Below, one piece after another: positions 20,477-30,400 of a DNA stretch of 64,000 nt (the first letter of the stretch is position 1; every line of letters starts with the position of its first letter). This stretch comes from Pseudomonas sp. DY-1 (GTDB taxonomy: Bacteria > Pseudomonadota > Gammaproteobacteria > Pseudomonadales > Pseudomonadaceae), in the NCBI RefSeq assembly GCF_003626975.1, contig NZ_CP032616.1:4130001-4194000 (forward strand). The letters run 5' to 3'. The position numbers and the translations under genes were made by a program. The notes under the pieces are model-generated. The model saw only the letters and a list, made by a program, of their open reading frames with translations. It had not been told where the DNA came from and did not search any database.

Positions 20477-20567
20477 AACAACAAGATTGGTGATCGCCAT
20501 GTTCCGTTCCTGCTGCCGTCCCGGCACCCCTCCGCCCGTTCTCCGCACGTCTTCGGCCACGCGCTGA
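20477..20567 (+). promoter_or_regulatory. CA motif and possible leader peptide ahead of the CitMHS transporter
   Basis: AACAACAA (20477-20484) resembles an Hfq/Crc site. It is followed by GGTGAT and an ATG at 20499 opening a 22-codon frame (MFRSCCRPGTPPPVLRTSSA then TR) that stops at 20567, about 40 bases before the transporter ATG. If translated, this short frame could couple Crc control to the transporter. There is no homology evidence. Confidence 0.3.
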
Positions 20568-20608
20568 CCCGCCCCCCATCCCGCCCGAATCACGCCCGGA
20601 GAACTGCC

Positions 20609-21916
20609 ATGCTGACTCTGCTCGGCTTCGCCATGGTCATCTGCTTCATGTACCTGATCATGACCAAGCGCCTGTCCGCCCTGATCGCCCTGATCATCGT
20701 CCCCATCACCTTCGCCCTGATCGGCGGCTTCGCCGCGGGCATCGGCCCGATGATGCTGGAAGGCATCAGCAAGCTCGCCCCCACCGGCGTGATGCTGATG
20801 TTCGCCATCCTCTACTTCGCGCTGATGATCGACTCCGGCCTGTTCGACCCGGCCGTGCGCAAGATCCTCAAGCTGGTGAAGGGTGACCCGCTGAAAGTGT
20901 CGATGGGCACCGCCGCCCTGGCCCTGATCGTCTCCCTCGACGGCGACGGCGCCACCACGTACATGATCTGCGTCGCCGCCCTGCTGCCGCTGTACAGCCG
21001 CCTGGGCATGAGCCCGCTGATCATGGCCGGGCTGATCATCCTCGCCGGCGGGATCATGAACATGACCCCCTGGGGCGGCCCCACCGCTCGCGCCGCCAGC
21101 GCCCTGCACGTGGATCCGTCGGATATCTTCGTGCCAATGATCCCAGCCATGATCGCTGGCGCCGTCGCCCTGTTCGGCCTGGCCTGGGCCTATGGCAAAC
21201 GCGAGCGCGCCCGCCTCGGCGTGCTGCACCTGCCGGATGACCAGCTCAACCATGACGAAATCAGCGTTTCGCAGTTCCCGGAAGCCCGCCGGCCCAAGCT
21301 GCTGTGGGTGAACGGCGCGCTGACCGCCGCTCTGATGGTGACCCTGATTACCGGTCTGCTGCCGTTGCCGGTGCTGTTCATGATCGCTTTCAGCATCGCC
21401 ATGATCATCAACTACCCCTGCCTGCAGCAGCAGAAGGAAAGGGTCGCGGCCCATGCCGGCAACGTGTTGGCGGTAGTCGGCCTGATCTTCGCTGCGGGCA
21501 TCTTCACCGGCATCCTGTCCGGCACCGGCATGGTGGAAGCCATGTCCAAGAGCCTGCTGGCGGTCATCCCGCCGTCCATGGGCCCTTACATGGCGGTGAT
21601 CACCGCGATCGTGAGCATGCCGTTCACCTTCTTCATGTCCAACGACGCTTTTTATTACGGCGTGTTACCGGTTCTGGCCGAGGCTGCGAGCCATTACGGC
21701 ATCAGCCCGGTGGAGATGGCGCGAGCGTCTATCGTAGGCCAGCCGGTGCATCTGCTCAGTCCACTGGTACCGTCCACCTACCTGCTGGTGGGGCTGGCCA
21801 AAGTGGAGTTCGGTGACCACCAGCGCTTCACGTTGAAGTGGGCGGTGATGATTTGTCTGTGTATCCTCCTCGCCGCCTTGTTGCTGGGTGTGTTCCCGCT
21901 CTTCGGATCGCACTGA
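20609..21916 (+). CDS. CitMHS family citrate-metal:proton symporter
   Basis: A 435-residue membrane protein with about twelve helices of the CitMHS family, which takes up citrate complexed to Mg2+ or Ca2+ with protons. Hallmarks are SLDGDGATTYMICVAALLPL (near 110) and GGIMNMTPWGGPTARAASAL (near 150), plus MSNDAFYYGVLPVLAE near 350. The ATG at 20609 follows CGGAGAA and begins MLTLLGFAMVICFMYL; the longer reading from 20450 is not hydrophobic. No CitAB-type two-component system adjoins it here. A hairpin follows. Confidence 0.88.
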   Translation: MLTLLGFAMVICFMYLIMTKRLSALIALIIVPITFALIGGFAAGIGPMMLEGISKLAPTGVMLMFAILYFALMIDSGLFDPAVRKILKLVKGDPLKVSMGTAALALIVSLDGDGATTYMICVAALLPLYSRLGMSPLIMAGLIILAGGIMNMTPWGGPTARAASALHVDPSDIFVPMIPAMIAGAVALFGLAWAYGKRERARLGVLHLPDDQLNHDEISVSQFPEARRPKLLWVNGALTAALMVTLITGLLPLPVLFMIAFSIAMIINYPCLQQQKERVAAHAGNVLAVVGLIFAAGIFTGILSGTGMVEAMSKSLLAVIPPSMGPYMAVITAIVSMPFTFFMSNDAFYYGVLPVLAEAASHYGISPVEMARASIVGQPVHLLSPLVPSTYLLVGLAKVEFGDHQRFTLKWAVMICLCILLAALLLGVFPLFGSH

Positions 21917-21940
21917 CAGCCGCTGAATGACACCCCGATC

Positions 21941-21976
21941 AAGCCGGAATCTGCGTAAGCTCTTTCCGGCTTGTTC
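21941..21976 (+). terminator. Hairpin after the CitMHS gene
   Basis: AAGCCGGAA and TTCCGGCTT flank a 14-base loop, followed by TTGTTCG. It lies 24 bases after the stop and 43 bases before the terC-like start. Confidence 0.55.
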
Positions 21977-22018
21977 GTACTCTCCCCAAACCAAGAAACT
22001 CACGAGGATCAACGCATC

Positions 22019-22777
22019 ATGGAATGGCTGACCAGCCCGGAAATCTGGGTCGCCTTCTTCACCCTGACCGCCCTGGAGATCGTCCTGGGCATCGACAACA
22101 TCATCATGATCGCCATCCTCGTTGGCCGTATGCCGCCGCACATGCAGGCACGCACCCGCCTCTTCGGCCTGGCCCTGGCGATGATCACCCGCATCCTGCT
22201 GCTGCTCTCCATCACCTGGATCATGCGGCTCACCACTGACCTGTTCCACCTGTTCGGCCAGGGCATCTCCGGCCGTGACCTGATCCTGTTCTTCGGCGGC
22301 CTGTTCCTGCTATGGAAAAGCACCACCGAGATGTACCACAGCCTGGAAGGCGAAGATGAGACCGACGCGGCGCCCTCCGGCGCGGCGCGCAACTTCATCG
22401 GCACCATCATCCAGATCGCCATCATCGACATCGTGTTCTCCCTGGACTCGGTGATCACCGCCGTCGGCATGGTGTCCCACGTGCCGGTCATGGTCGCCGC
22501 GATCATCGTCGCCGTCCTGGTGATGATGCTGGCCGCCGGTACCATCAGCGACTTCATCGACAAGCACCCGAGCCTGAAGATGCTGGCCCTGGCCTTCCTG
22601 GTAGTGGTCGGTACCGTGCTGATCGCCGAATCCTTCGAAGTCCACGTGCCGAAGGGTTACGTCTACTTCGCCATGGCCTTCTCCCTGGCCGTGGAGGCGC
22701 TCAACATCCGCATGCGCATCGCGCGTGGTCGCAAGGAAGATCCGGTGAAACTGCGCAAGGACATTCCTGGGCAGTAA
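22019..22777 (+). CDS. TerC family integral membrane protein
   Basis: A 252-residue TerC-family protein with seven to eight hydrophobic segments. The conserved ALEIVLGIDNIIMIAILVGR block (near 20) and its internal repeat DIVFSLDSVITAVGMV (near 137) carry the acidic residues characteristic of the family. TerC-like proteins are associated with tellurite resistance and, in several bacteria, with manganese efflux and protein metalation. I found no yybP-ykoY type manganese riboswitch in the leader. The ATG at 22019 follows CGAGGA. Confidence 0.88.
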   Translation: MEWLTSPEIWVAFFTLTALEIVLGIDNIIMIAILVGRMPPHMQARTRLFGLALAMITRILLLLSITWIMRLTTDLFHLFGQGISGRDLILFFGGLFLLWKSTTEMYHSLEGEDETDAAPSGAARNFIGTIIQIAIIDIVFSLDSVITAVGMVSHVPVMVAAIIVAVLVMMLAAGTISDFIDKHPSLKMLALAFLVVVGTVLIAESFEVHVPKGYVYFAMAFSLAVEALNIRMRIARGRKEDPVKLRKDIPGQ

Positions 22778-22794
22778 GCCGAAGCAATGAAGAA

Positions 22795-22818
22795 CGGGGC
22801 CGATTGGCCCCGTTTTTC
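22795..22818 (+). terminator. Rho-independent terminator after the TerC gene
   Basis: ACGGGGCC and its complement around GATT, with a TTTTTC tail, start about 17 bases after the stop. Confidence 0.85.
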
Positions 22819-22834
22819 ATTGCTCACGGTTTAC

Positions 22835-22927
22835 TTGTAGGGGCGAATTCATTCGCCAAGGGCTGCGCAGCTGCCCCCCCCCGCGGTCCAAGGGCAGGCC
22901 TTCGGCCTGCCTGGCGAATGAATTCAA
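22835..22927. repeat. REP-type inverted pair
   Basis: TAGGGGCGAATTCATTCGCC at the left and CTGGCGAATGAATTC at the right bracket a GC-rich middle containing GGCAGGCCTTCGGCCTGCC. The right end abuts the stop of the minus-strand gene that begins at 24772. The pair has the form of a BIME made of two REPs. Confidence 0.75.
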
Positions 22928-22930
22928 TAT

Positions 22931-24772
22931 TCAATACCCCTTCAATTCCTCCGCCTTGAAGCCACGGAAGCTGCCACCGCCCAGCAGCAGTCTCAGCAGG
23001 CTGTCCATGGTCTGCAGGTCGTTGTCGAAACCGCCATGGCTGGTGCTCCGGCTGGCCGGGCTGCCGGTGTCGGCCACCACCAGGGAACTGCCGGGCGGCT
23101 GCTGGGGCGGCTGGAACTTCTGCATACCGAGCAGCGGTACCCGCCGCTGCTTGTCTTCCAGCGCATTGGAAACCAGGTAGAGCAGCGACTTGCGGTAAGC
23201 CCCGGCAACGTTGTCCTCCTGCTCAGCCTGATCTGACAGGATGAACAGAGTCTGCTGGCGAATGCCCTTGCCCAGCGCCTTGAGGAAGGTCGACTGGTAT
23301 AGCTCCAGGGTGCAGGCCGGGGCAAACAGCACGAGATTGTCGATGACAGGACCATTCAGCGCCTGCCAGACCTGCAACAGACGGGCATGCCAGATGGAGC
23401 CGGCGCTGTGCCCAACCAGATGCACCTTGGGCGCCTGCGCCCCCTGGGCCGCCAACCAGCCGACCAGGCGTTGCAGCGCCAGCGTGCCCGCCGCACCCTT
23501 GCGGAAGGCCCGCTCGACGTCCAGCTTCATTTCCTGCCAGAGTGCGAACCCGGCCGGCTGCACCAGGCTCTCCATCTGGTTATCCCACCACGAGCTCACC
23601 GATCCCACGCGTTCCCCCACCAGCGGCAGCTTGCGGAGCAGGATGTCGCCCAACTCGGCCAGCAGCCCGGTTTCCCAGATGAAATGCAGTTCGTGGATCT
23701 CGTTATCGCGACACGCCGGTCGCCACTTGAAGGCGCGCATGGCCGAGCCGTTCACGCTGTTCAGGCCGCCATGGGCATAGAGCAGCAAGTGCTGCGGCCG
23801 GCTGTGCTGCAGCTCTTCGATGATGGCGTCCAACTGGGTCAGGTCCGAGGCGTACTGGCCCAGGCCGTCGAAGTGGCCATCGTCGATGTGCAGGTAATGC
23901 AGGTAGATGGCCTCCTGGGGCGGGCCCTGCAAGGCCAGGCGCGCGGTGCCGCCATCGGACACGTATCGGGTCGCGGTATCGGTGACGCCATGGTTCACCG
24001 CAACGCCCAGCTGGGCGACCCAGACATCCCAGACATTGGCCTCGAAATCGGCATAGCTCCACAGCGCCACACCGGCGTACACGGCCTTGCCCTGACGGTA
24101 GCCGCCCCAATCAGGCCCCCAGGAGTTCTGCACCAGGAAGCCGTCACGGGTGTAGCCGACGATGGCGAAGGCGTGCCCACCGCCAACGTCCAGCGCATCC
24201 GGCTTCCAGTCGATCACCCCGCGCCGTGGCGAGCGCCAGCCCTCGTGGGTACGCGCCGAGGCGAACAGCACGCCGACGTCACGCAAGGCCGCCTGGACGT
24301 CGTTGATCCGCGAGAAGACCCGGAAATACGCGCCCAGCGGCATATCCAACGCCTCCTGCTGAATCGCCGGGGTCAGGCCGCCGCCACCAGCCCAGCTGTC
24401 TTCCTGGCAGACACCGTGCTTGTGCCAGCCCTTCATCGCGCCCCGGGCGCTGCTGAAGTCGTAGTTCTCACCTGGCCACTGGTCGTAGCGCCTGGCCATG
24501 GCGAAGAGCATCGCCGGGCTGGCCCGGCCGGGCAGCGCGCACCGGCTACGCAGGTAATTGACCGCCGCAGCCAGGCCGAAGCCCGTGCAGGCACCTTCCT
24601 CGCCCTGGTCGAGGATGTGCAGCAGTTGCCAGTCCGGGAATAGCTCGTCGGGGAGTGGCGCCAGGGATGCGGAATAGGTGAGGTCGCGAAAATCCATGGA
24701 GTCGCGGCGGACATCCAGCTGCCTGGGCGCAGCCCTCCTGCGGGACTTTGTCGTGGCGGTACGCTTGGCCAT
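22931..24772 (-). CDS. Papain-like cysteine protease fused to an alpha/beta-hydrolase domain
   Basis: A 613-residue two-domain protein. Residues 45-250 match the C1A papain fold: Gln56 and Cys62 in LDQGEEGACTGFG, His200 in GGGHAFAIVGY and Asn216 in QNSWG give a complete catalytic set. Residues 280-600 look like an alpha/beta hydrolase: YAHGGL (334) for the oxyanion hole and VHLVGHSAGS with nucleophile Ser456. No signal peptide is seen; the N terminus is basic (MAKRTATTKSRRRAAPRQ). The ATG follows GGGAGG. It stands alone, followed by a REP pair. Targets are unknown; the fusion suggests an enzyme acting on both peptide and ester bonds, or a protease with a lipase-like partner domain. Confidence 0.8.
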   Translation of the reverse strand: MAKRTATTKSRRRAAPRQLDVRRDSMDFRDLTYSASLAPLPDELFPDWQLLHILDQGEEGACTGFGLAAAVNYLRSRCALPGRASPAMLFAMARRYDQWPGENYDFSSARGAMKGWHKHGVCQEDSWAGGGGLTPAIQQEALDMPLGAYFRVFSRINDVQAALRDVGVLFASARTHEGWRSPRRGVIDWKPDALDVGGGHAFAIVGYTRDGFLVQNSWGPDWGGYRQGKAVYAGVALWSYADFEANVWDVWVAQLGVAVNHGVTDTATRYVSDGGTARLALQGPPQEAIYLHYLHIDDGHFDGLGQYASDLTQLDAIIEELQHSRPQHLLLYAHGGLNSVNGSAMRAFKWRPACRDNEIHELHFIWETGLLAELGDILLRKLPLVGERVGSVSSWWDNQMESLVQPAGFALWQEMKLDVERAFRKGAAGTLALQRLVGWLAAQGAQAPKVHLVGHSAGSIWHARLLQVWQALNGPVIDNLVLFAPACTLELYQSTFLKALGKGIRQQTLFILSDQAEQEDNVAGAYRKSLLYLVSNALEDKQRRVPLLGMQKFQPPQQPPGSSLVVADTGSPASRSTSHGGFDNDLQTMDSLLRLLLGGGSFRGFKAEELKGY

Positions 24773-25044
24773 GCTGACCTCCCTGTGCGGGTCCGGGCGA
24801 CAAAGGAAGGATTGACCGCTTTCAACGCCTGGGAGGGATTGCTGACGAATGGCGACATGGGTCGGTCGCTCGCCACGCGGCCATTGGCGGCCTCAACTGC
24901 CTATATGCAACTGATTCAGAACGACTTTTCATACCATCAACAGCGTTGATGTTCTCTATCTAGAGTGATCACTTTTTAATCGCACCCCCGTCCGTAAGAT
25001 TGGCTCCGTACCCAGTTTCCAGCCCCCTTGAGGAGCCCCCGATC

Positions 25045-25416
25045 ATGAAAACCCAAGCCTTCGCCGCCCTGTTCATCGCCAGCCTGAGCACCAGTGTCTT
25101 CGCCCTGCCGTCCGACTCCCAACCGGTACTGGGCGAGTCGAAGGACGGCGCCTACATCCAGGTCATCGAGCCGGTTGCGGCCGAAGGCAGCTTCATGGTG
25201 CTGGACCGCGTAGCCGAAGGCGGTTCCGATCGCACGGGCGCCAACCGCATTGCTGAAGGTGGCTCTGACCGCACCGGTGCCAACCGTATTGCTGAAAGTG
25301 GTTCCGACCGCACCAATGGCTTCCGCGTAGCTGAAGGCGGTTCCGACCGTACCAACGCTATCCGTGTAGCCGAAGGTGGCTCCGATCGCCTGCCGCAAGC
25401 CCAGCACATCAGCTGA
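25045..25416 (+). CDS. Secreted 13-residue tandem-repeat protein
   Basis: A 123-residue protein with a signal peptide (cleavage after SVFA, residue 20). After a short linker it carries five consecutive 13-residue units of the form R-V/I-A-E-G-G-S-D-R-T-x-x-x from residue 55 to 119. The ATG at 25045 follows GAGGAG. Similar AEGGSDR-repeat proteins occur in Pseudomonas, some labelled phage infection protein, but the evidence for that label is unclear to me. Repeated Ser-Asp-Arg with Glu suggests a soluble, possibly metal- or surface-binding periplasmic or exported protein. A terminator follows. Confidence 0.75.
   Translation: MKTQAFAALFIASLSTSVFALPSDSQPVLGESKDGAYIQVIEPVAAEGSFMVLDRVAEGGSDRTGANRIAEGGSDRTGANRIAESGSDRTNGFRVAEGGSDRTNAIRVAEGGSDRLPQAQHIS
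25207..25401 (+). repeat. Five 39-bp in-frame tandem repeats
   Basis: Five 39-base units encode RVAEGGSDRTGAN and its variants in the preceding gene. The third unit has ESGSDR in place of EGGSDR and the last ends in LPQA. Unit-to-unit DNA divergence at third positions shows the array is maintained for its protein sequence rather than being freshly expanded. Confidence 0.85.
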
Positions 25417-25438
25417 TCGCAACTCGCTGTAAACCCTC

Positions 25439-25468
25439 AAAGCCCGGCGGATGCCGGGCTTGTTGTTT
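25439..25468 (+). terminator. Terminator after the repeat-protein gene
   Basis: AAGCCCGGC and its complement around GGAT with a TTGTTGTTT tail, about 23 bases after the stop. A partial REP half (GGGGCGAATTCTTTCGC) follows immediately at about 25471-25487. Confidence 0.8.
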
Positions 25469-25636
25469 ATGGGGCGAATTCTTTCGCAACTGGCCGCCCA
25501 GCGGCCCGTAGCCCGTACGCTGGTCCGGGCCAGGCTGGTCGAGCGGAGCTCGGCCTAACGAAGAAACACCCCACCCCGCACCGTTTGGCTTCGTTCCTCT
25601 GCCCAACCTACAAGGGCGGTTCCAGCCGCGTCTTGA

Positions 25637-27481
25637 TCAGAACAGGCTCAACTGATCCTGTCCCTTGTCCGCTATGGGTGCCGCCGCTGGTGGGCTGTCG
25701 GCCTGCGGCATGAATTTCAGGCGCTCTGCCAATCCTGCTGCTCGCTCGGCGCGAGTCGAGACCGCCTCAGCCAGGCGTGCCGGCAGGCCCCAGATCTCTA
25801 CCTTCTTCTTCGCCCGGGTGATGCCGGTGTAGAACAGCGCGCGGCTGAGCAACGGGCTGGGCTGTTCCGGCAACGCCAACAACACCTCGGTGAACTCCGA
25901 CCCCTGGCTCTTGTGAACCGTCATGGCGAAGGCACTGTCGTGGCTGGGCAGGCGGGCCGGGGCGAAGGGGCGATAGCCCTCGTCGCCTTCAAAGAACACC
26001 CGCAGGCCATGGGGCGTGGCCAGGCACAGGCCGATATCGCCATTGAACAGACCAAGGGCGTAATCGTTCTGCCGCACCATCACCGCCCGACCGGGGTACC
26101 AGCGCTCGCGGGAAGGCACGCCCAGCCGTCGCTTGATGCGCGCCTCGAAGGTTTCGTTGATGCCACTGACACCCCAGGGGCCTTCACGCTGGGCGGTCAG
26201 GGCGCGGAAACCGTTGAAGGCGGCGAACGCCGACTCGGGGTCGGCAGTGCGTACAGCAGCGAAGTAGGGGGCATAACCCGCCTCCAGCCGCTCCAGCAAG
26301 GCAGTCGGGGTAGGGCCAGCGTTCCAGACCAGGTCCGGATGGCCGCCACGTAGCAATTCCTGAGTGCCGCGAGCATCACCGCCGTTGATGCGCCGCGCCA
26401 GTTCGCCAATGCCGCTGTCGCCCGCGAAACGATGGCTATGGGTCAGCAGCACCACGGCATCGCCCAGGCGCGAACGGGGTTGCTCCACCGGCACTGGCTG
26501 GCCGGTGATACGCGTGAGGTCTGCCGCCGCCACGGAGTCCAGGCCACGGCCTTCGCAAAGCTCAGCGAACACCGCGCCAGCCTCCACCGCCGCCAGTTGG
26601 TCCTTGTCACCCAGCAGGATCAGCCGGGCATTGGGAGGCAGGGCGTCAAGCAGCTTGGCCATCAGCGCCAGGTCGACCATGGAGGCTTCGTCCACCACCA
26701 GCACATCCAGCGGCAGCGGGTTATCAGCGTGATGGCGAACCTTTGGCGTGTCGCCACGGCTGCCGAGGAGCCGGTGCAGGGTGCGTGCCTCTTCGGGCAG
26801 GACTGCCTTGATAGTGTCGCTCACCGGCAGTTCGGCCTTGGCGTTGCGGATGGCCTCGGCCATGCGCGCGGCGGCCTTGCCGGTGGGCGCAGCCAGGCCG
26901 ATAGCCAGCCGCTCACCGCCCGGCTGTTCCAGCAAGGCCGCGAGCAGGCGCACCACGGTGGTGGTCTTGCCGGTGCCGGGGCCACCGGAGATCACCGCGA
27001 GGTTGCGGCGCACGGCCTGAGCCGCTGCCAGGCGCTGCCAATCCGGCTGCTGGGTATTGCGGGCGAACAGCCGCTGCAAGGATTCGCCCAATTGCACTTC
27101 GTCCACCACAGGTCGGGCCAGCGCGCGTTGCAGCAGGTTGTCCGCCAGATGCGCCTCATAGGCGTGGTAGCGGCTCAGGTAGAGCCGGGCGCCATCCAGG
27201 GTCAGCGGCGCATAGCCGCCGGGCGGCGCCACCAGGGGCGATGCCTGCAGTGCGGTCAGCCAGACGGGCAGGGTGGGGGCCTGTACACCGGAGCCTCCCT
27301 CGACAAACAGCGATTGTCCGGCCCAGCGCGCCAGGGGCAGGCAGACATCACCAGCTCCCAGCGCCTGGCAGCACAGGGCAGCGGCGGCCAGCACAGAGTC
27401 CGCCGCCTGCGGATCGAGGCGTTGCAGGCTCTCGGTGAAATGGCGCTCCAGCGGTCCCAGGGACCAGTCGGCCAGGCCCAT
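25637..27481 (-). CDS. recD: Exodeoxyribonuclease V alpha subunit
   Basis: RecD, 614 residues, the 5'-3' helicase subunit of RecBCD that processes double-strand ends for recombination repair and degrades foreign linear DNA. Walker A is GGPGTGKT (166-173); DVLVVDEASMVD is the Walker B region and AMTVHKSQGSEF the helicase motif near the C terminus. Its ATG overlaps the recB stop in a TGATG arrangement, showing translational coupling. Order on the strand is recC-recB-recD. Confidence 0.95.
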   Translation of the reverse strand: MGLADWSLGPLERHFTESLQRLDPQAADSVLAAAALCCQALGAGDVCLPLARWAGQSLFVEGGSGVQAPTLPVWLTALQASPLVAPPGGYAPLTLDGARLYLSRYHAYEAHLADNLLQRALARPVVDEVQLGESLQRLFARNTQQPDWQRLAAAQAVRRNLAVISGGPGTGKTTTVVRLLAALLEQPGGERLAIGLAAPTGKAAARMAEAIRNAKAELPVSDTIKAVLPEEARTLHRLLGSRGDTPKVRHHADNPLPLDVLVVDEASMVDLALMAKLLDALPPNARLILLGDKDQLAAVEAGAVFAELCEGRGLDSVAAADLTRITGQPVPVEQPRSRLGDAVVLLTHSHRFAGDSGIGELARRINGGDARGTQELLRGGHPDLVWNAGPTPTALLERLEAGYAPYFAAVRTADPESAFAAFNGFRALTAQREGPWGVSGINETFEARIKRRLGVPSRERWYPGRAVMVRQNDYALGLFNGDIGLCLATPHGLRVFFEGDEGYRPFAPARLPSHDSAFAMTVHKSQGSEFTEVLLALPEQPSPLLSRALFYTGITRAKKKVEIWGLPARLAEAVSTRAERAAGLAERLKFMPQADSPPAAAPIADKGQDQLSLF

Positions 27482-30400
27482 CAGTGGCCCTCCTCGAACA
27501 ACAGGTCCAGCGCATCCAGCAAGCTGTCGGCAGGACGATGGAAGAACACACCCGCGTCCGGCATGCCGCGCAGGAACAGGTACCAGGCACCGCCCAGTTG
27601 CTCGCTGGAGAAACCGTCCAGGCGCTGGCGCAGGAAGCGCCGCAGCGCTACGAGATAGATCAGGTACTGCAGGTGATAGTGCTCGGCGGCGATGGCTTGC
27701 GTCAGGCGATCGCCGCCGTAGTAGCTGGCATCCGGGCCAAGCCAGTTGGACTTGTAGTCGGCGATGTACCAGCGCCCGTCATGCTCGAAAGTCAGGTCGA
27801 TGAAGCCCTTCATGAAGCCCTTGAGGGTGTCGAACTCCAGACGCTCGGCGGCCGCGCGCATGGCATCCGGCAGTGCGTGGACAGGATCGGTGAGGATCGC
27901 CCGCAGACGGCCGACATCCAGCCCGGCCACCGGGAAAGTGAAACCCAGCTCCGGCAACCGTCGGTGAGCGGCGAGGGCGGACAGACTCAGCCCCTGGCCA
28001 TCCAGGTCGGTATCCAGCACCAGTTGCAGGTGGGCGCTGGCGATGTCCGTCCAGCTGTCCGGCAGGCCGTGGCCCTGCAAATGCTTCTGCACCAGCGCCG
28101 ACAACTCGCCCTCGCCGCGCATCCAGTCTTCCAGCACCGCGTGCAGGCAGGTACCGGCGCGGGCGCCGCGGGGGAAAGCGAAGAAGCCGCTGCCCGGCTC
28201 GGTGGCCGGCGGTATCACCAGACCGTCACGGTCAGGCGCTTCCATATGCAGGCCGGCGGCCAGGCCAGAGAAACTACCCACCCGCCAGGCGCTGGCCAGG
28301 GTCCGCTCCAGCGTGGCGAGACCGGCCGGGGGCAGCGCGCGGGATTCGCCTTGCGCACTGGCTTCCTCGGCCTGCAGTTCGACAACCGCAATCTGACCTT
28401 CGCTGGCGTTGGCCAGGGTTTCCAGCTCGGCGCGCAGGGCGACGCCATCGCGGCTGGCCAGGTGCCGGGCGAGGGCGGCCAGTACATCGGCCTCGTCCAG
28501 TTCGCGGCCATGCAGCAGCCAGGCGAGGGCGCAACTGTGCAGGCCATCCTCCGGAAGCTCGCCATCCTTCTTCGCCTTGGGCAGGGCCACGGGGCCCCAG
28601 TGCAGCCAGAGACGGTCGCGGGCACGGGTCAAGGCCACATAGGCCAGGCGCAAGCGTTCGGCAAAGCGTTCGCGGCGGGCAGTTGCGCGATGGTTGTCGT
28701 AATCCTCTCCGCCGAGATCGAGCAACGGCGTTCCGTCCTCGGCGTGGCAGGTGATGTCCTCTTCGCGGCGCAACAACGCGCCGTCCCAGAGGTAGGGGCA
28801 GAACACCAGCGGGTACTCCAGGCCCTTGCTGGTGTGCACGGTGACGATCTGCACCCGCTCGGCATCGCTTTCCAGGCGCAGCAACGCATCGTCGCCATGG
28901 CTCTCGGCGGCACGCTGGGCGTTGAACCAGGTCAGCAGCGGTTCCAGGCCAGGCCGCTGGAGGCTTTCGGTTTGCAGCAGTTCGGCCAGGTGGAGGAGGT
29001 TGGTCAGCCGTCGCTCGCCATCGGGCAGGGCAATCAGACGCTCGGCCACGCCTTGCTCATCGAGCCAGGCGCGGAAGGCCCGCATGAAGCCCTGCTGTTG
29101 CCAGAGCTGGTGATAACGCTCGGCATTCTCGCGCTCTTCGTCCCAGGCGTGTTCGTCATCCTGGCAGCGCGCCAGTTGCTGCGCGTCCCGGCCCAGCAGG
29201 CGGGTGGACAGGGCATAGCGCAGCACGCCTTCACGACCGGGCTCGGCGTAGGCCGCCAGTACTGCCGCCAGTTCCGCAGCCTCTTCGCTGTGCCAGACGC
29301 TGTCTCGCCCCCGACGCACGCTGGGTACACCACGGTCGGCCAGCTCGGCAGCCACATCACCGGCCTGACGGTGGCTGGCCACCAGCACAGCGATGTCCCC
29401 GCCCTTGAGTGGCGAACGTACGCCATCTTCTTCGAAATATGCCTCTCCACGCGCACTGGCGGCCAGCAGACCGGCAATGCGGCGCGCGGTATCCGTGGCC
29501 ACCGCACCGCCCGCTTCGCCCTTGCCAAGCGGTTCATCCCCCAGCCACACCAGTTCCAGCGGCGCAACGGCTTCAGGCAGCACCAGCCGCGCGCGAGCCT
29601 TGCTGCTGGCTCCCACGGGCGGGTAGTCGAGGCCGGGTTCGGCGAATGGCAGGGGGCGGTCGAAGACCTGATTGAGGGCTGCGATCAGCTGCGGTGTGGA
29701 ACGGTGGTTGGTGTCCAGGCTGTACTGTCGCGCGGCCTCGTCGCGGGCCTTGAGGTAGGTGGCGAGGTCGGCGCCACGGAAGGCGTAGATGGCCTGCTTG
29801 GGATCGCCGACGAAACACAGGTCGCCCCGTTCTTCGTATACCCGGTGGAAGATCGCGTATTGCACCGGGTCGGTGTCCTGGAACTCGTCGATCAGCGCCA
29901 CCGGATAGCGCTCGCGCAAGGCCTCGCCCAGCGCATCGCCTGCCGGTCCGCACAAGGCGTCGTCAAGGCGATTGAGCAGATCGTCGAAGGCCAGCAGACG
30001 CTGGGCAGCCTTGCGTGCCGGCAGCTCTCGGTTGAGGGTGTCCAGCAGGCGTACCTGCAGGTCGATCAGACGGGCCTCACCCGCGGGAGCGGCTTCTGCC
30101 AGGGCGTCGAAGAGCCTTTGCAGCGCGGCACAGAGGGCATGGTCCGGCGCATCGAAGCCCTTCTTGGTGGCCTTGGCCAGCGCCTCGGTGCCGAGCTTCT
30201 CCAGGCCCGTTGGCGGCGCGAAGAGGGCGGCGGGGTCGGCGAAGTAGGCATCCAGTTCGGTCTGCCATATCGCAAATTTGGCGGCGTCGTAGCTGCGCTT
30301 GTTGAGGCCATCGAGCTGGGCGAGCTGGGCCACGCACTCGGCACCCTGGCGTTGCCAGAAAGCCTGGGCGTGGGTCCAGGCTTCGCTGGCAGCGGACAGA

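Noticed and set aside
21917..22018. yybP-ykoY manganese riboswitch ahead of the TerC gene
   Set aside because: The 102-bp leader holds only a simple terminator-like hairpin and lacks the conserved loop sequences.
25207..25401. CRISPR-like direct repeats
   Set aside because: The 39-bp units are contiguous, in frame and code for a peptide repeat. There are no spacers and no cas genes.
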